Below, in pieces: positions 54,254-63,711 of a DNA stretch of 64,000 nucleotides. Numbering within the stretch: the stretch's first letter is position 1; each line of letters starts with the position of its first letter. This DNA comes from JBNKHG01 sp050290225. Lineage in GTDB: Bacteria > Pseudomonadota > Gammaproteobacteria > Pseudomonadales > Cellvibrionaceae. Below the pieces are notes generated by a model that ran no database searches, was not told where the DNA came from, and saw only the letters and a list, made by a program, of their open reading frames with translations. Made by a program: the position numbers and the translations under genes. Location: positions 1 through 64,000 of the forward strand of contig JBNKHG010000026.1 of NCBI GenBank assembly GCA_050290225.1. Direction: 5' to 3'.

Positions 54254-54736
54254 TCAGTCCCGAAAATTAGAGAACTGCAGGGGCATTCCCAAGGATGCTT
54301 CGCGCAGCATCGCCATCACCGACTGCAGGTCGTCACGCTTCTTACCGGTCACCCGGACCTGATCCCCCTGTATCTGCGCCTGAACTTTGAGTTTCCTGTC
54401 TTTGATCATCTTGACGATTTTTCGGCACAGATCACTGTCCAGCCCGGTGCGAACGGTCACATCCATTTTGGCGTGCCTGAGGGATTCGCGAACCTCTCCC
54501 ACATCCAGGCAGGTGATATCGATACTGTTTTTAATCAAGGCACTCTGCAGCACATCCAGCATCTGCTGAACCTGGAAGTCCACTTCAGCCTGAATTGTGA
54601 TCACAAAGTCATTGCGTTCGAAACTGGCATCCACGCCCTTAAAATCGAAGCGGTTACTGATCAGCCTTGAGGCCTGATCCACGGCATTGGTCAAAATGTG
54701 CTTGTCCACTTCGGACACGACATCAAATGAAGGCAT
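54254..54736 (-). CDS. yajQ: YajQ-family nucleotide-binding protein
   Basis: 160 residues, two ferredoxin-like folds. It has the conserved MPSFDVVSEVD start, ISNRFDFKGVDASFE and IKDRKLKVQAQIQGDQVRVTGKKRDDLQ. Members bind nucleotides, and in some species cyclic di-GMP, and affect virulence or phage gene expression. The length is standard (about 160). It converges on the ABC permease gene. Confidence 0.95.
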   Translation of the reverse strand: MPSFDVVSEVDKHILTNAVDQASRLISNRFDFKGVDASFERNDFVITIQAEVDFQVQQMLDVLQSALIKNSIDITCLDVGEVRESLRHAKMDVTVRTGLDSDLCRKIVKMIKDRKLKVQAQIQGDQVRVTGKKRDDLQSVMAMLREASLGMPLQFSNFRD

Positions 54737-54940
54737 AGGGGATATCCAAATTTCGGGGGAATTCCAATTCTGGCCTCATCGGCCAAGTGGCACAAAAAGC
54801 AGCTCTAGTGGTTCTAGCGTTGCATCCATGCACACGAGGAGAACTGTAATTTTGTACAGTATGGCCGATGAGTTTTCTAAGCTTAGATTACAGCCTCAAC
54901 TGAGGTCAAGGGGGAACATGGCAGAGCGCTGGATTGATTG

Positions 54941-55026
54941 GAGCTTGAAGCTTCAAGCTTCAAGCTTCAAGCTCCAAGCTCCAAGCTTCAAGCTCCAAGC
55001 TTCAAGCTTCAAGCTTCAAGCGGCAA
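54941..55026. repeat. AAGCTTC/AAGCTCC repeat
   Basis: About eleven 7-base units, AAGCTTC alternating with AAGCTCC, ending AAGCGGCAAG. AAGCTT is palindromic, so both strands read alike. It belongs to the same GCTTGNNG word family as the other arrays but without the 20-bp core. It lies just past the ampE stop codon (55030). Confidence 0.9.
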
Positions 55027-55029
55027 GGT

Positions 55030-55899
55030 TCAGGCCAGGAGCGTGAAGATTGCCGTTAAGGCCAGCCATACCACCAGCGTGCGCGACAACAGCGACTGCA
55101 AGGCCTCCACTTCGGCAGCGGATTCGGCCTCGGGAACACCCGCCAATTGGGCTTGAGGCTCCTCACCCAGGGCACCTTTGAGGTAGTGGTACAACACCTC
55201 CGCGGAAGATCGCCGCCGGCACAACAGGCACTCGCTCCAGGATTGGAAGCAACCGACAAAATTACCGGCCAATGCCCAGCTGAAACCCAGCACCCGCACC
55301 GCCGGCCACTCCAGCACCCACAACCAACGCTGGGTCAGCTCGCGATCCTGACTGTCGCAGTCCAACTGCTGAAAATAGAGCCGGCTGGTGCGATAGAGCA
55401 ATGCCCCACCCGGCCCAAGCAGTAAAAACCAGAAGAGTACCGCGAACAGGCGCTCGAACCCGCAGTAGGCAAAGACACGCAAGGCGTGACTGTGCAGCTC
55501 TAACCAGTTGTCGATCCGGGCCAATTCGCTCTCGTCGTCTTGCAGCTCCGCCAGCACTTGGCAGGCACGCGCCGAGTCCCGATGCGACCAGGCAATCAGG
55601 TAATCATCCACATGGGCTGAAAAGTTCTCGCGCCCAAAGCTGTAAAGCAATACCGGCACCAGAACCAGCAACTCGGCACCGACAAACAACCAGTTGTCGA
55701 CCAGGGCCAGTACCACACCCAAGGCCACCAGGGGTATTGCCACGGCGCCAAACAGGACGCCGCCTGCGACATCAGCAAGCAGCGGGAACTGCCGCAACTT
55801 CTCAACAAGATAATAGAACCACCGGTCTTTGTGCAGGGGCGCACCCGAACCCCAGTACTGCACAAGCGCCAGAGCAATGATGACACTGAGAAATAACAT
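55030..55899 (-). CDS. ampE: AmpE-like membrane protein
   Basis: 289 residues, an inner-membrane protein with about four spans and a cytosolic loop. The sequence matches AmpE at the N-terminus (MLFLSVIIALALVQYWGSGAPLHKDRWF), FAVLFWFLLLGPGGALLYRTSRL and near the C-terminus. It lies 80 bases after ampD on the same strand, the usual ampDE arrangement. AmpE is thought to sense or process signals linked to beta-lactamase control. No ampC or ampR is in the window. Confidence 0.9.
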   Translation of the reverse strand: MLFLSVIIALALVQYWGSGAPLHKDRWFYYLVEKLRQFPLLADVAGGVLFGAVAIPLVALGVVLALVDNWLFVGAELLVLVPVLLYSFGRENFSAHVDDYLIAWSHRDSARACQVLAELQDDESELARIDNWLELHSHALRVFAYCGFERLFAVLFWFLLLGPGGALLYRTSRLYFQQLDCDSQDRELTQRWLWVLEWPAVRVLGFSWALAGNFVGCFQSWSECLLCRRRSSAEVLYHYLKGALGEEPQAQLAGVPEAESAAEVEALQSLLSRTLVVWLALTAIFTLLA

Positions 55900-55979
55900 G
55901 GATCTTACCCTTATTTTTGGGGCTCGTTATTGTTGTCTGCCCTATTGTTGTCGTTGTGTTTTCGATTGTAGAAATCGTC

Positions 55980-56573
55980 TTATACCAGAGCCTGCAGGTA
56001 ACGCGCCCAATCAAAGGCGGGGCCGGGGTCTGATTTACGTCCCGGTGCAATATCCGAGTGACCGGTAATCCGTTCCGGGTTTAATTCCGTGTAGGTCGCC
56101 AACAACGCGCGGGAGACCTGAACCAGTTGCCGATACTGGGTATCGGTATAGGCCAGGTTATCAGTACCTTCCAGCTCGATTCCAATGGAATAGTCGTTAC
56201 AGGCTTCGCGCCCCTGGAAACAGGACTCGCCAGCGTGCCAGGCGCGGTCGTCGAAAGAGACAAACTGTGTCACCTCCCCCTGCCGGGAAATCAGCAGGTG
56301 GGCAGCCACCCTGAGATCGGCAATTTCCGCAAAAAAGGGATGACAGCCGGTATCCAGCCGGTTGCAGAAAAAAGATTCGATATAGCCACCGCCAAATTCC
56401 CCCGGCGGCAGGCTGATGTTGTGAATCACCAGCAGACTGACAAGTTCGCCAGCGGGACGTGCATCAAAATTGGGGGAAGGACAGTGGCGGGCGTGGGTCA
56501 GCCAACCATTGACGATCAGTTGGGAACCATCCCCGGGGCAGGGCGTTTCCGTATATCGCGTTTCCGATGCCAC
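55980..56573 (-). CDS. ampD: 1,6-anhydro-N-acetylmuramyl-L-alanine amidase
   Basis: 197 residues from a GTG at 56573 with GGGAGG eight bases upstream. A start at 56597 is possible but has no such site. It cleaves the lactyl-peptide bond of recycled anhydro-muropeptides in the cytosol, using zinc. VIHNISLPPGEFGGGYIESFF contains the first His ligand, and ITGHSDIAPGRKSDPGPAFDW the second His and the DPGP signature. ampE follows. Confidence 0.95.
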   Translation of the reverse strand: MASETRYTETPCPGDGSQLIVNGWLTHARHCPSPNFDARPAGELVSLLVIHNISLPPGEFGGGYIESFFCNRLDTGCHPFFAEIADLRVAAHLLISRQGEVTQFVSFDDRAWHAGESCFQGREACNDYSIGIELEGTDNLAYTDTQYRQLVQVSRALLATYTELNPERITGHSDIAPGRKSDPGPAFDWARYLQALV

Positions 56574-56632
56574 ACTCAGGACCTCCCGGCAAATCAACTC
56601 TGGGAGGATTCTACAGGGTTGCGGAAAATTTC

Positions 56633-58966
56633 CTACTGCTGGGCACCCTGATTACGGGTTTGACGCAGGTCGCCAATCACGGATTCCAGGGCTCGCTCAA
56701 ACAGCGTACCATCATCAAGTACCCGCAATCCGCCGAATTTCAAGGCAGTGGCGAGTCCCTGGCGGGTCTTTTCCGCTACTTTCAGCCCCGTACGATTGAC
56801 GAAAATATACTTACCCGTGGGTTTGATAATGGCTGCCAAACGGCATCGGTAGGGCTGGCTGCCCGCCTCCGCCAGCTCGAACCAGGTTCCCTGGGTCAAC
56901 TTGTCCACCTGTTGCAGATGCAGATCATCGTCCGGCAACGGCTCGGCCTCAGTCTCCGCATCGCTTGAGGGGGGTATCGCCGGCGCTGTCCGTTTCGGCG
57001 GTTTATCGGACTCGGATGGATCGACAGCCGGCGCGGGTGCTTGATCCTCCGGTTTTGACGGTAAAGTTTGGGGAGAGAGCGTCTGGCGACTGATCGCGAC
57101 CTCCGATTCATCCCGGGTTGTCACAGGCGCTTTCAATTTATCCAGGTGGATCTTCTCCAGGGCCTTGAACAGCTGGGTCATCTCGAACGGGTTGTAAGAT
57201 ATCTGTTCCAGCCCGTTGCGCAGCCGTTTCAGAAGCTCCGGCACCAGGTTCAACAACCGTTTGCGGTTATCCGGGCTGGCTTCAGTTGTCACAGACCACA
57301 CAAGGTCCTCGGCCGTCTTCACTGCAGACTGCCAGGCTTCGCTATCGCCACCCTGCCGCAGGCAGACCAAAAACATCACGTTGGCCCAGGCTTCGTGCAA
57401 CAGTTTGCCCACCACCTCCGGCAGATCCCGCTCCGCGACCATTTGCTCCAACGCCTGGCTGACCCTGGCGCGCGCATATTCAGCCCTGGCCTTGCCATCT
57501 TCCGCATCCAGGGTACGCTGTTCAAGAATCGAGGCGCGTCGCCGTTCTTTGTCCATAAAAGCCAGCAGGTCTGCCAGCAGGTCATTGAAGATGCCGACAT
57601 CTGAATCGAAATCGCTCAGCAATTGCTGCACTATCGAATCAATTTTCCTGTAAAGCGAATCCTCCCTGGTAAGTGGACCTTGTTCACACGCCTTTTCGTC
57701 GGGCTGCCATTCCAACGCCGCCCGGGCCATCTCATTGAGCAGCTTCCTGGCCGGATGGCCTCCCTTGCCAAAAAAAGACTTATCGGCAATGGCCACCTTG
57801 ATAATGGGAATCTGCAGGCGTCCCAGCAATGCTTTCATGGGTGTCGCCAGGTTATGATCATCGAGAATAAACTCGAACAACATATTCACCAGGTTAATAA
57901 TGTCCTGGTCCACCTGGTCAAGCTGCTTGGCTTTAGGCTGTTGAGACAATAACTCGGCCACAAGACCGATGGCGTTATTGTGTTCCATCTGCAAACGCTG
58001 GCCAATGGCCTGCTGCTGCAGCGCGGAAAGCATAGACACCAGCTCGGAAGAAGTCAGCGCCGCCTCGTCAGGGGTGCTTGCGGTTGCTGTCGAGGTTCCT
58101 GTGGCCGCAGTCGCAGATGGCGATACCAGCAGTTCCCGCATGGATTGCAGCACCCTGTCATCGGTGGCTCCAGAACCGTCTATGGCCTCCCCCCTGGCGG
58201 GTTTGGCAATAGGGGCGCGCTGACGTGTGGTTTGGGTGTCCGAATGTAGTGAGGGCAGGACATTCTGCTCGATCAATAACTGGTTGGCGGCCTGATACAA
58301 CGGTCCCAGTGCCTGGATCACCAGTTTGTCGAACAGCTTGTAGATCACCAACCGCGCCTTGATATCCACCTCGAGTCCCCGGGTCGCGTCACTGAAGGCG
58401 GCGCACAGGGTCTGGGGTCCCAGCGGGTTATTCTTCTGGTAAACCTTAACAGGTACCAGGCTGTCGATCCGTAAAGCCAGGTGCTGAATGGATTCACCGT
58501 AGCGTTCATTGGCACTGGAAACCATGCTGTCCATCGCCACCAGCTCTTCCAGTTCCTCATTTTGTATCAAAGTGAGGTTATCCAGCGAAATTTCGCCGCA
58601 GTCATCCACTTCTCGTGTGTAAGTTTTCTCACCCGCCAAATGAACGAAGGCACGATCGATGGCATCGGCAAACTGGACTTCAATGGTTCGCCGCCTGACG
58701 CGCAACTCGCGCATCGATTCGAAATAGAGATTTTGCTCCTGATTATTGAGAGCCTTATCCGCCAACTCGAAAAGAGCGTCATCGGCCTGGTCGAACAGGG
58801 CCTGCAACAAGGGTTGCAGCAGACGCTTGCCCTTTTCCTGAAGCCAGTGAATGGGAGCGGGTAATCGCGCGAGCAGCGCCTTTTCGGTCGCTTTCAGCTG
58901 AGACGTCGCCGTTTTGCGCGGCGCGATCTTGGCGTCACCAGATAACGTTCTATTCTCAGCACCCAT
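56633..58966 (-). CDS. DUF1631 family protein
   Basis: 777 residues, mostly helical, cytosolic, with no signal peptide. An Ala/Ser/Thr-rich linker lies around 290-305. A Pro/Glu-rich linker (about 645-690) separates a C-terminal module (about 695-770: GTWFELAEAGSQPYRCRLAAI and KYIFVNRTGLKV) that resembles the PilZ-like end of DUF1631 proteins. A role in cyclic-di-GMP response is therefore possible but unproven. The RxxxR and D/NxSxxG motifs of true PilZ domains are not obvious. Confidence 0.85.
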   Translation of the reverse strand: MGAENRTLSGDAKIAPRKTATSQLKATEKALLARLPAPIHWLQEKGKRLLQPLLQALFDQADDALFELADKALNNQEQNLYFESMRELRVRRRTIEVQFADAIDRAFVHLAGEKTYTREVDDCGEISLDNLTLIQNEELEELVAMDSMVSSANERYGESIQHLALRIDSLVPVKVYQKNNPLGPQTLCAAFSDATRGLEVDIKARLVIYKLFDKLVIQALGPLYQAANQLLIEQNVLPSLHSDTQTTRQRAPIAKPARGEAIDGSGATDDRVLQSMRELLVSPSATAATGTSTATASTPDEAALTSSELVSMLSALQQQAIGQRLQMEHNNAIGLVAELLSQQPKAKQLDQVDQDIINLVNMLFEFILDDHNLATPMKALLGRLQIPIIKVAIADKSFFGKGGHPARKLLNEMARAALEWQPDEKACEQGPLTREDSLYRKIDSIVQQLLSDFDSDVGIFNDLLADLLAFMDKERRRASILEQRTLDAEDGKARAEYARARVSQALEQMVAERDLPEVVGKLLHEAWANVMFLVCLRQGGDSEAWQSAVKTAEDLVWSVTTEASPDNRKRLLNLVPELLKRLRNGLEQISYNPFEMTQLFKALEKIHLDKLKAPVTTRDESEVAISRQTLSPQTLPSKPEDQAPAPAVDPSESDKPPKRTAPAIPPSSDAETEAEPLPDDDLHLQQVDKLTQGTWFELAEAGSQPYRCRLAAIIKPTGKYIFVNRTGLKVAEKTRQGLATALKFGGLRVLDDGTLFERALESVIGDLRQTRNQGAQQ

Positions 58967-59261
58967 ACAAACCCAATTTTACCTAACGTATCCGGAGAGG
59001 AGTGGCCTGCCGCCACGGCGTGTAATTTCCCGAGCACTGCGGTAAAAAATGCCCGGAAGCTATGACAACATCCCCGGAGAGCAGCGCAAAGCTAGTATAA
59101 TCAAGGCGGCAATTCGGCCCAGCCACAAAACTCAGGATCGAGAAACGTATCACAAGAAGAAATGAGAAACCATTTTCATAATTCCATTTTGGTTAACTTA
59201 GTGACATCGCTAAACCACCTGGCTATATCTGTTTATTAAAACTATCATTCTGCCTTAACTT

Positions 59262-59810
59262 ATGTACAACTCTGAACCCAACGAACCCGATCAACATCCC
59301 CTCCCCGGACAAAAGCTGGGTCGCGGCATGCTGACCTTGACCTGGCTGGGCATCCTGGTGCTCCTGACCCTGGTCTTTGGTCACTGGGAGGAAAACCGGC
59401 AAAATCCCAACCGCAACCCCGAAAGCCGCATCGATGGCCAGGTGCGGGAGGTGATCCTGGAAGGCAATCGGCGCCATCACTACGTCGCCACCGGCACCAT
59501 CAACGGCAACGCCGTGACCTTTCTCCTGGATACCGGTGCCAGTGACGTGGTGATACCCGAGTCGCTGGCACCCAAACTGGGTCTAAAACCCGGCCCCCGC
59601 AGTATTGCCCAGACGGCGAATGGCACCATCGCCGTCCGCCAGACCCGTATCGACACCCTCAGCCTCGGCGTGATTCAGCTGCGTAATGTCCGCGCCAGCA
59701 TCAATCCCGCCATGGACGGGCCTGAGATACTACTGGGCATGAGCGCCCTGCGGCAGGTGGAGTTCAGCCAAAACGGCAACCAGTTGCGATTGCGGCAAAC
59801 GACCCCATAG
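59262..59810 (+). CDS. membrane-anchored retropepsin-like aspartic protease
   Basis: 182 residues. One N-terminal span (about 24-41) anchors a periplasmic single-domain aspartyl protease. LLDTGASDVVIPE contains the catalytic Asp90-Thr-Gly. The flap is in the ANGTIAVRQT region, and the closing ILLGMSALRQVEF is the hydrophobic-Gly motif. Retropepsins act as dimers. The bacterial TIGR02281-type family has no known substrate. It is divergent from the DUF1631 gene. Confidence 0.87.
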   Translation: MYNSEPNEPDQHPLPGQKLGRGMLTLTWLGILVLLTLVFGHWEENRQNPNRNPESRIDGQVREVILEGNRRHHYVATGTINGNAVTFLLDTGASDVVIPESLAPKLGLKPGPRSIAQTANGTIAVRQTRIDTLSLGVIQLRNVRASINPAMDGPEILLGMSALRQVEFSQNGNQLRLRQTTP

Positions 59811-59902
59811 CGACATACGAAATAGTGACATACGAAAATAGCGTATACAGGGCGGTAGCCACCGCTATCCAGCCCCGTGATGCTTCACCGGATAAAGACT
59901 GT

Positions 59903-59908
59903 TAAAAT
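59903..59908 (+). promoter_or_regulatory. -10 box of nadC
   Basis: TAAAAT preceded by TGT and followed by CGCGCCCC. Transcription from about 59915 would exclude the upstream in-frame ATG at 59877 and supports the start at 59949 or 59934. No clear -35 is seen. Confidence 0.4.
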
Positions 59909-59948
59909 CGCGCCCCTCTCTTGTCATCAACCAATGTTTACAAATTTC

Positions 59949-60806
59949 ATGATCAACACCCTACCCAACCTCCAGGAAGACCTGGTCACCAGCGTCTCAT
60001 TTGCCCTTAAAGAGGATATCGGCAGCGGCGACATTACCGCCGGGCTGATCCCGGCCGACAATCGCGCCGAGGCCCAGGTTATCACCCGGGAAGACTGCGT
60101 CATTGCCGGCCAGGCCTGGGTCAATGAAGTCTTCCGCCAAGTGGACGACGATGTCGAAGTGGAGTGGCTGGTCAAGGATGGCGACAAGGTCAGCGCCAAT
60201 TGCCCGCTGTTTCGCCTGAGCGGGGCTGCCAGAAGCCTGCTGACAGGCGAGCGCGCGGCGCTCAACTTCCTGCAATTGCTGTCCGGGACAGCGACTACCT
60301 GCGCCCGCTACGCCAGACTGGTCGAAGGCACGGGGGTAAAACTCCTCGATACCCGCAAAACCATTCCCGGGCTGCGCACCGCGCAAAAATACGCCGTGAC
60401 CTGCGGCGGCTGCTTCAACCATCGCATCGGCCTCTATGATGCTTTTTTGATCAAGGAGAACCATATCGCCGCCTGTGGTAGTATCGAGGCGGCGGTTTCC
60501 ACGGCCAGGGCGCAGGCGCCGGGAAAACCGGTGGAAGTGGAAGTGGAGAACCTGCCGGAGTTGCACCAGGCGCTATCGGCGGGTGCCGATATCGTAATGC
60601 TGGATAATTTTTCGCTGGCGGATATGCGCGAAGCCGTTGCCTTGAACGCGCAACACAATCAGGGGCAGGCCAAGCTGGAAGCCTCGGGTGGGATTACCGA
60701 TCAGACCTTGCGGCCGATTGCTGAAACGGGGGTGGATTTTATTTCGATTGGGGCTTTGACGAAGGATTGTCGGGCTGTGGATCTATCAATGCGGATTGGG
60801 CTTTAA
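59949..60806 (+). CDS. nadC: nicotinate-nucleotide pyrophosphorylase (carboxylating)
   Basis: 285 residues from the ATG at 59949 (MINTLPNLQEDLVTSV); 59934 is an alternative start. It converts quinolinate and PRPP into nicotinate mononucleotide, CO2 and PPi in NAD synthesis. EDIGSGDITA, LTGERAALNFLQLLSG, DTRKTIPGLRTAQKYAV and the GGCFNHRIGLYDAFLIKENH segment hold the substrate-binding Arg, Lys and His residues. Length and motifs are standard. A weak stem (CCCC/GGGG) followed by AATTTTC lies after the stop. Confidence 0.95.
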   Translation: MINTLPNLQEDLVTSVSFALKEDIGSGDITAGLIPADNRAEAQVITREDCVIAGQAWVNEVFRQVDDDVEVEWLVKDGDKVSANCPLFRLSGAARSLLTGERAALNFLQLLSGTATTCARYARLVEGTGVKLLDTRKTIPGLRTAQKYAVTCGGCFNHRIGLYDAFLIKENHIAACGSIEAAVSTARAQAPGKPVEVEVENLPELHQALSAGADIVMLDNFSLADMREAVALNAQHNQGQAKLEASGGITDQTLRPIAETGVDFISIGALTKDCRAVDLSMRIGL

Positions 60807-61053
60807 TTCGACCCTATCCCCCTTGCCCCCAGTCTAGGGGAATTTTCAGGTACCAATAACATCCATATTAGCTGTCAGATTTCCGATAATGAGGGTTGAA
60901 TCAATGAGAGAATTTTATCAGAGCAGGAGGATTTAACCATAATTATGCTCCTGGGTATAACCTGACTATCTTGGGGATGTTAGTGACCTAACCAAGCTTT
61001 GCCTTGGGTGACATTTAATCAAACAGACAAATTAGGGCTCTAGAAATAGATCT

Positions 61054-62016
61054 ATGACAACTAACACAAATAATTTTGTCCTCCTTGGAGCTGCTGGCTA
61101 TATTGCTCCACGCCATATGAGAGCAATAAAGGAAACTGGTAATCAATTGGTAGCAGCCTTAGATCCCAGTGATTCCGTTGGTATTATTGACTCCTTTTTC
61201 CCAGAGTGTCGTTTTTTCACCGAATTTGAGCGACTGGACCGACATGTTGACAAAGTTCGCCGCCGAAATCCTAACGCAGCAATCGACTACGTATCAATAT
61301 GTTCCCCCAATTATCTCCATGATGCCCACGTAAGATTCGCCTTTCGCTCAGGAGCCAACGCCATCTGCGAAAAGCCTTTGGTGCTTAACCCATGGAACTT
61401 GGACGGGCTGCAGGAAATCGAAGAAGCTACGGGCAGAAAAGTCTACAATATACTCCAACTTAGACTACATCCTTCGTTAGTATCGATAAAAAATCTGATA
61501 GAGAGTAGCAGAGCTGAAACCAAGTATGATGTCGACTTGACATATGTCACCTCTCGCGGGAGGTGGTACATGACTTCCTGGAAAGGAGATGAGTCAAAAT
61601 CCGGGGGCATCGCAACTAATATAGGTGTCCACTTTTTTGATATGTTGAGCTGGCTTTTTGGCCGACTTCAGCGCAACGAAGTCCATCTCTATACGCCATA
61701 CAAGGCATCAGGTTTCCTCGAATATTCTCAAGCGAGAGTGCGATGGTTCTTGTCTATAGATGAAAAGGATCTTCCTGAGAAACATCTAGCAAACCAGCAG
61801 AGAACCTATCGATCGATTACGATAGACGGTGAAGAAGTGGAGTTCTCCGGGGGATTTACAGACCTACATACTTCCAGCTACCAACAAATCATAGAGGGCA
61901 GAGGCTTTTGCTGCGAGGACTCGAGAGCTGCCATCCAAACAGTGCACGACATTAGAAACACCAAACCAAAGTCCAACCCGTCCAACCTGCACCCTTTCGC
62001 AGCTAACAAGTTATGA
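61054..62016 (+). CDS. wbpB: UDP-2-acetamido-2-deoxy-D-glucuronate 3-dehydrogenase
   Basis: 320 residues, Gfo/Idh/MocA fold. The N-terminal Rossmann motif reads LLGAAGYIAPRH, the CEKPLV strand holds the conserved EKP, and LQLRLHPSL and GVHFFDMLSWLF match WbpB/WlbA. It oxidises C3 of UDP-GlcNAcA, the first step towards UDP-(di)acetamido-mannuronate-type sugars of O-antigen. It overlaps wbpD by four bases. A/T content and codon choice differ from the genes to its left. Confidence 0.9.
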   Translation: MTTNTNNFVLLGAAGYIAPRHMRAIKETGNQLVAALDPSDSVGIIDSFFPECRFFTEFERLDRHVDKVRRRNPNAAIDYVSICSPNYLHDAHVRFAFRSGANAICEKPLVLNPWNLDGLQEIEEATGRKVYNILQLRLHPSLVSIKNLIESSRAETKYDVDLTYVTSRGRWYMTSWKGDESKSGGIATNIGVHFFDMLSWLFGRLQRNEVHLYTPYKASGFLEYSQARVRWFLSIDEKDLPEKHLANQQRTYRSITIDGEEVEFSGGFTDLHTSSYQQIIEGRGFCCEDSRAAIQTVHDIRNTKPKSNPSNLHPFAANKL

Positions 62017-62591
62017 CTGCTTTTTTTCAACATCAGACGGCCATTATCGATGATGGAGCATCTGTTGGGGAGGACAGTGCTATTTGGCACTGGACCCATA
62101 TTTGTGCTGGAGCCGTTATCGGTAAAAACTGCTCGCTGGGTCAGAATGTCTATATCGCAAACAAAGTAGTGATTGGCAACAAAGTAAAGATACAAAACAA
62201 TGTCTCTGTGTACGACAATGTAACACTTGAAGATGAAGTTTTCTGCGGCCCCAGCATGGTGTTTACCAATGTCCTCAATCCTCGAGCAGGAATAACTCGT
62301 AAAGACCAATACAAAGATACCCTGATAAAAAAAGGGGCCACACTGGGAGCAAACTGCACCATTGTTTGCGGCCACACGATCGGTGAATATGCTTTTATAG
62401 CCGCAGGCGCGGTGGTCACCAATAACGTCAAACCCTACGCGCTAATGGCTGGAGTCCCTGCAAGGCAAATCGGGTGGATGAACGAATACGGTGAGAGACT
62501 GGAGTTGCCCCTGGAAGGAAACGGCAAGTGCACCTGCACCAACACTGGCTGCAAATATACAATGACAAATGGTCAACTCACCAAAGAGTAG
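62013..62591 (+). CDS. wbpD: UDP-2-acetamido-3-amino-glucuronate N-acetyltransferase
   Basis: 192 residues. A left-handed parallel beta-helix of hexapeptide repeats runs from about 12 to 145 (for example WTHICAGAVIGKNCSLGQNV). GPSMVFTNVLNPRA and IGWMNEYGERLELP are typical of WbpD/WlbB. It acetylates the 3-amino group made by WbpE. A Cys-rich end (CTCTNTGCKYT) is also seen in this family. The start overlaps wbpB (ATGA). Confidence 0.92.
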   Translation: MTAFFQHQTAIIDDGASVGEDSAIWHWTHICAGAVIGKNCSLGQNVYIANKVVIGNKVKIQNNVSVYDNVTLEDEVFCGPSMVFTNVLNPRAGITRKDQYKDTLIKKGATLGANCTIVCGHTIGEYAFIAAGAVVTNNVKPYALMAGVPARQIGWMNEYGERLELPLEGNGKCTCTNTGCKYTMTNGQLTKE

Positions 62592-62606
62592 AGTACTGAA
62601 TCCCCT

Positions 62607-63698
62607 ATGCAATTTATTGACTTAAAAGCCCAGTATAAAAGACTACAATCTGATATTGATGCCCGTATGAAAAGAGTTCTAGAACATGGTCAATTCATCA
62701 TGGGACCAGAAGTATTCGAGTTAGAAGATAAACTTTGTGACTACACCGGCACGCGGCACTGCATCACCGTATCCAGTGGCACCGATGCGTTGCTTGCATC
62801 GTTAATGGCACTGGAAATCGAACCAAACGACGAGGTTATTATCCCCGGCTTTAGTTTTTTTGCAACTGCGGAGGTTGTTGCCCTAATAAAGGCAAAACCC
62901 GTTTTCGTTGATATCGACCCACACACTTACAACATCGACCCAATAAAAGTAAAAAAAGCTATTAGCCCGAACACCAAAGCCATCATTGCAGTGAGTCTCT
63001 TTGGGCAATGTTCCGACATGGACACTCTGAATGACATCGCAAACAAGCACCAAATCGCCGTAATTGAGGACGCCGCACAGAGCTTTGGTGCAACCTATAA
63101 AGAACGAAAGTCTTGCAACCTATCGTCCATAGGTTGTACCAGCTTCTTTCCATCCAAACCGTTAGGCTGCTACGGAGATGGCGGAGCAATTTTTACTAAT
63201 GATAGCTCTCTTGCTGAAGTTTTAAAGGAGGTGAGAGTACATGGCCAATCCGAGCGATACCTACACAGCCGGATAGGCCTCAATGCCAGACTGGATACTC
63301 TTCAAGCCGCAGTATTGCTGGCAAAATTAACTTCTTTTGATGCAGAGATAAGTGCTAGACAGGAAGTTGCGGCCCACTATTACAAACAATTAATTCAATA
63401 CTTTCCATCAATAACTACCCCTAGCATAGCCGAATATAACAGCAGTGTTTTCGGTCAGTTTACGGTAAGGACCCAGAATAGAGACAGCCTACAAAAGGCA
63501 TTTCGTTCCGCAGACATACCAACGGCCGTACACTACCCAATACCGCTACATAAACAGCCCGGCATTAACTCCAACGCCTATTTACCCAACGCCGAATCGG
63601 CTGCGAATTCTGTATTAAGCCTACCAATGCACCCCTACATGAGCAAGTCAGATGTTGATAGGGTAATTAGCGCCATACCTGAGTCGTTTTATCTTTAA
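62607..63698 (+). CDS. wbpE: UDP-2-acetamido-3-keto-glucuronate aminotransferase
   Basis: 363 residues, a PLP-dependent sugar aminotransferase (DegT/DnrJ/EryC1). The start MQFIDLKAQYKRLQSDID is typical. VIEDAAQSFGA carries the cofactor Asp, and the SFFPSKPLGCYGDGG segment carries the Schiff-base Lys. It transfers an amino group to C3 of the product of WbpB. It completes the B-D-E trio, 15 bases after wbpD. Confidence 0.93.
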   Translation: MQFIDLKAQYKRLQSDIDARMKRVLEHGQFIMGPEVFELEDKLCDYTGTRHCITVSSGTDALLASLMALEIEPNDEVIIPGFSFFATAEVVALIKAKPVFVDIDPHTYNIDPIKVKKAISPNTKAIIAVSLFGQCSDMDTLNDIANKHQIAVIEDAAQSFGATYKERKSCNLSSIGCTSFFPSKPLGCYGDGGAIFTNDSSLAEVLKEVRVHGQSERYLHSRIGLNARLDTLQAAVLLAKLTSFDAEISARQEVAAHYYKQLIQYFPSITTPSIAEYNSSVFGQFTVRTQNRDSLQKAFRSADIPTAVHYPIPLHKQPGINSNAYLPNAESAANSVLSLPMHPYMSKSDVDRVISAIPESFYL

Positions 63699-63711
63699 TA
63701 AGCAATTCGAC

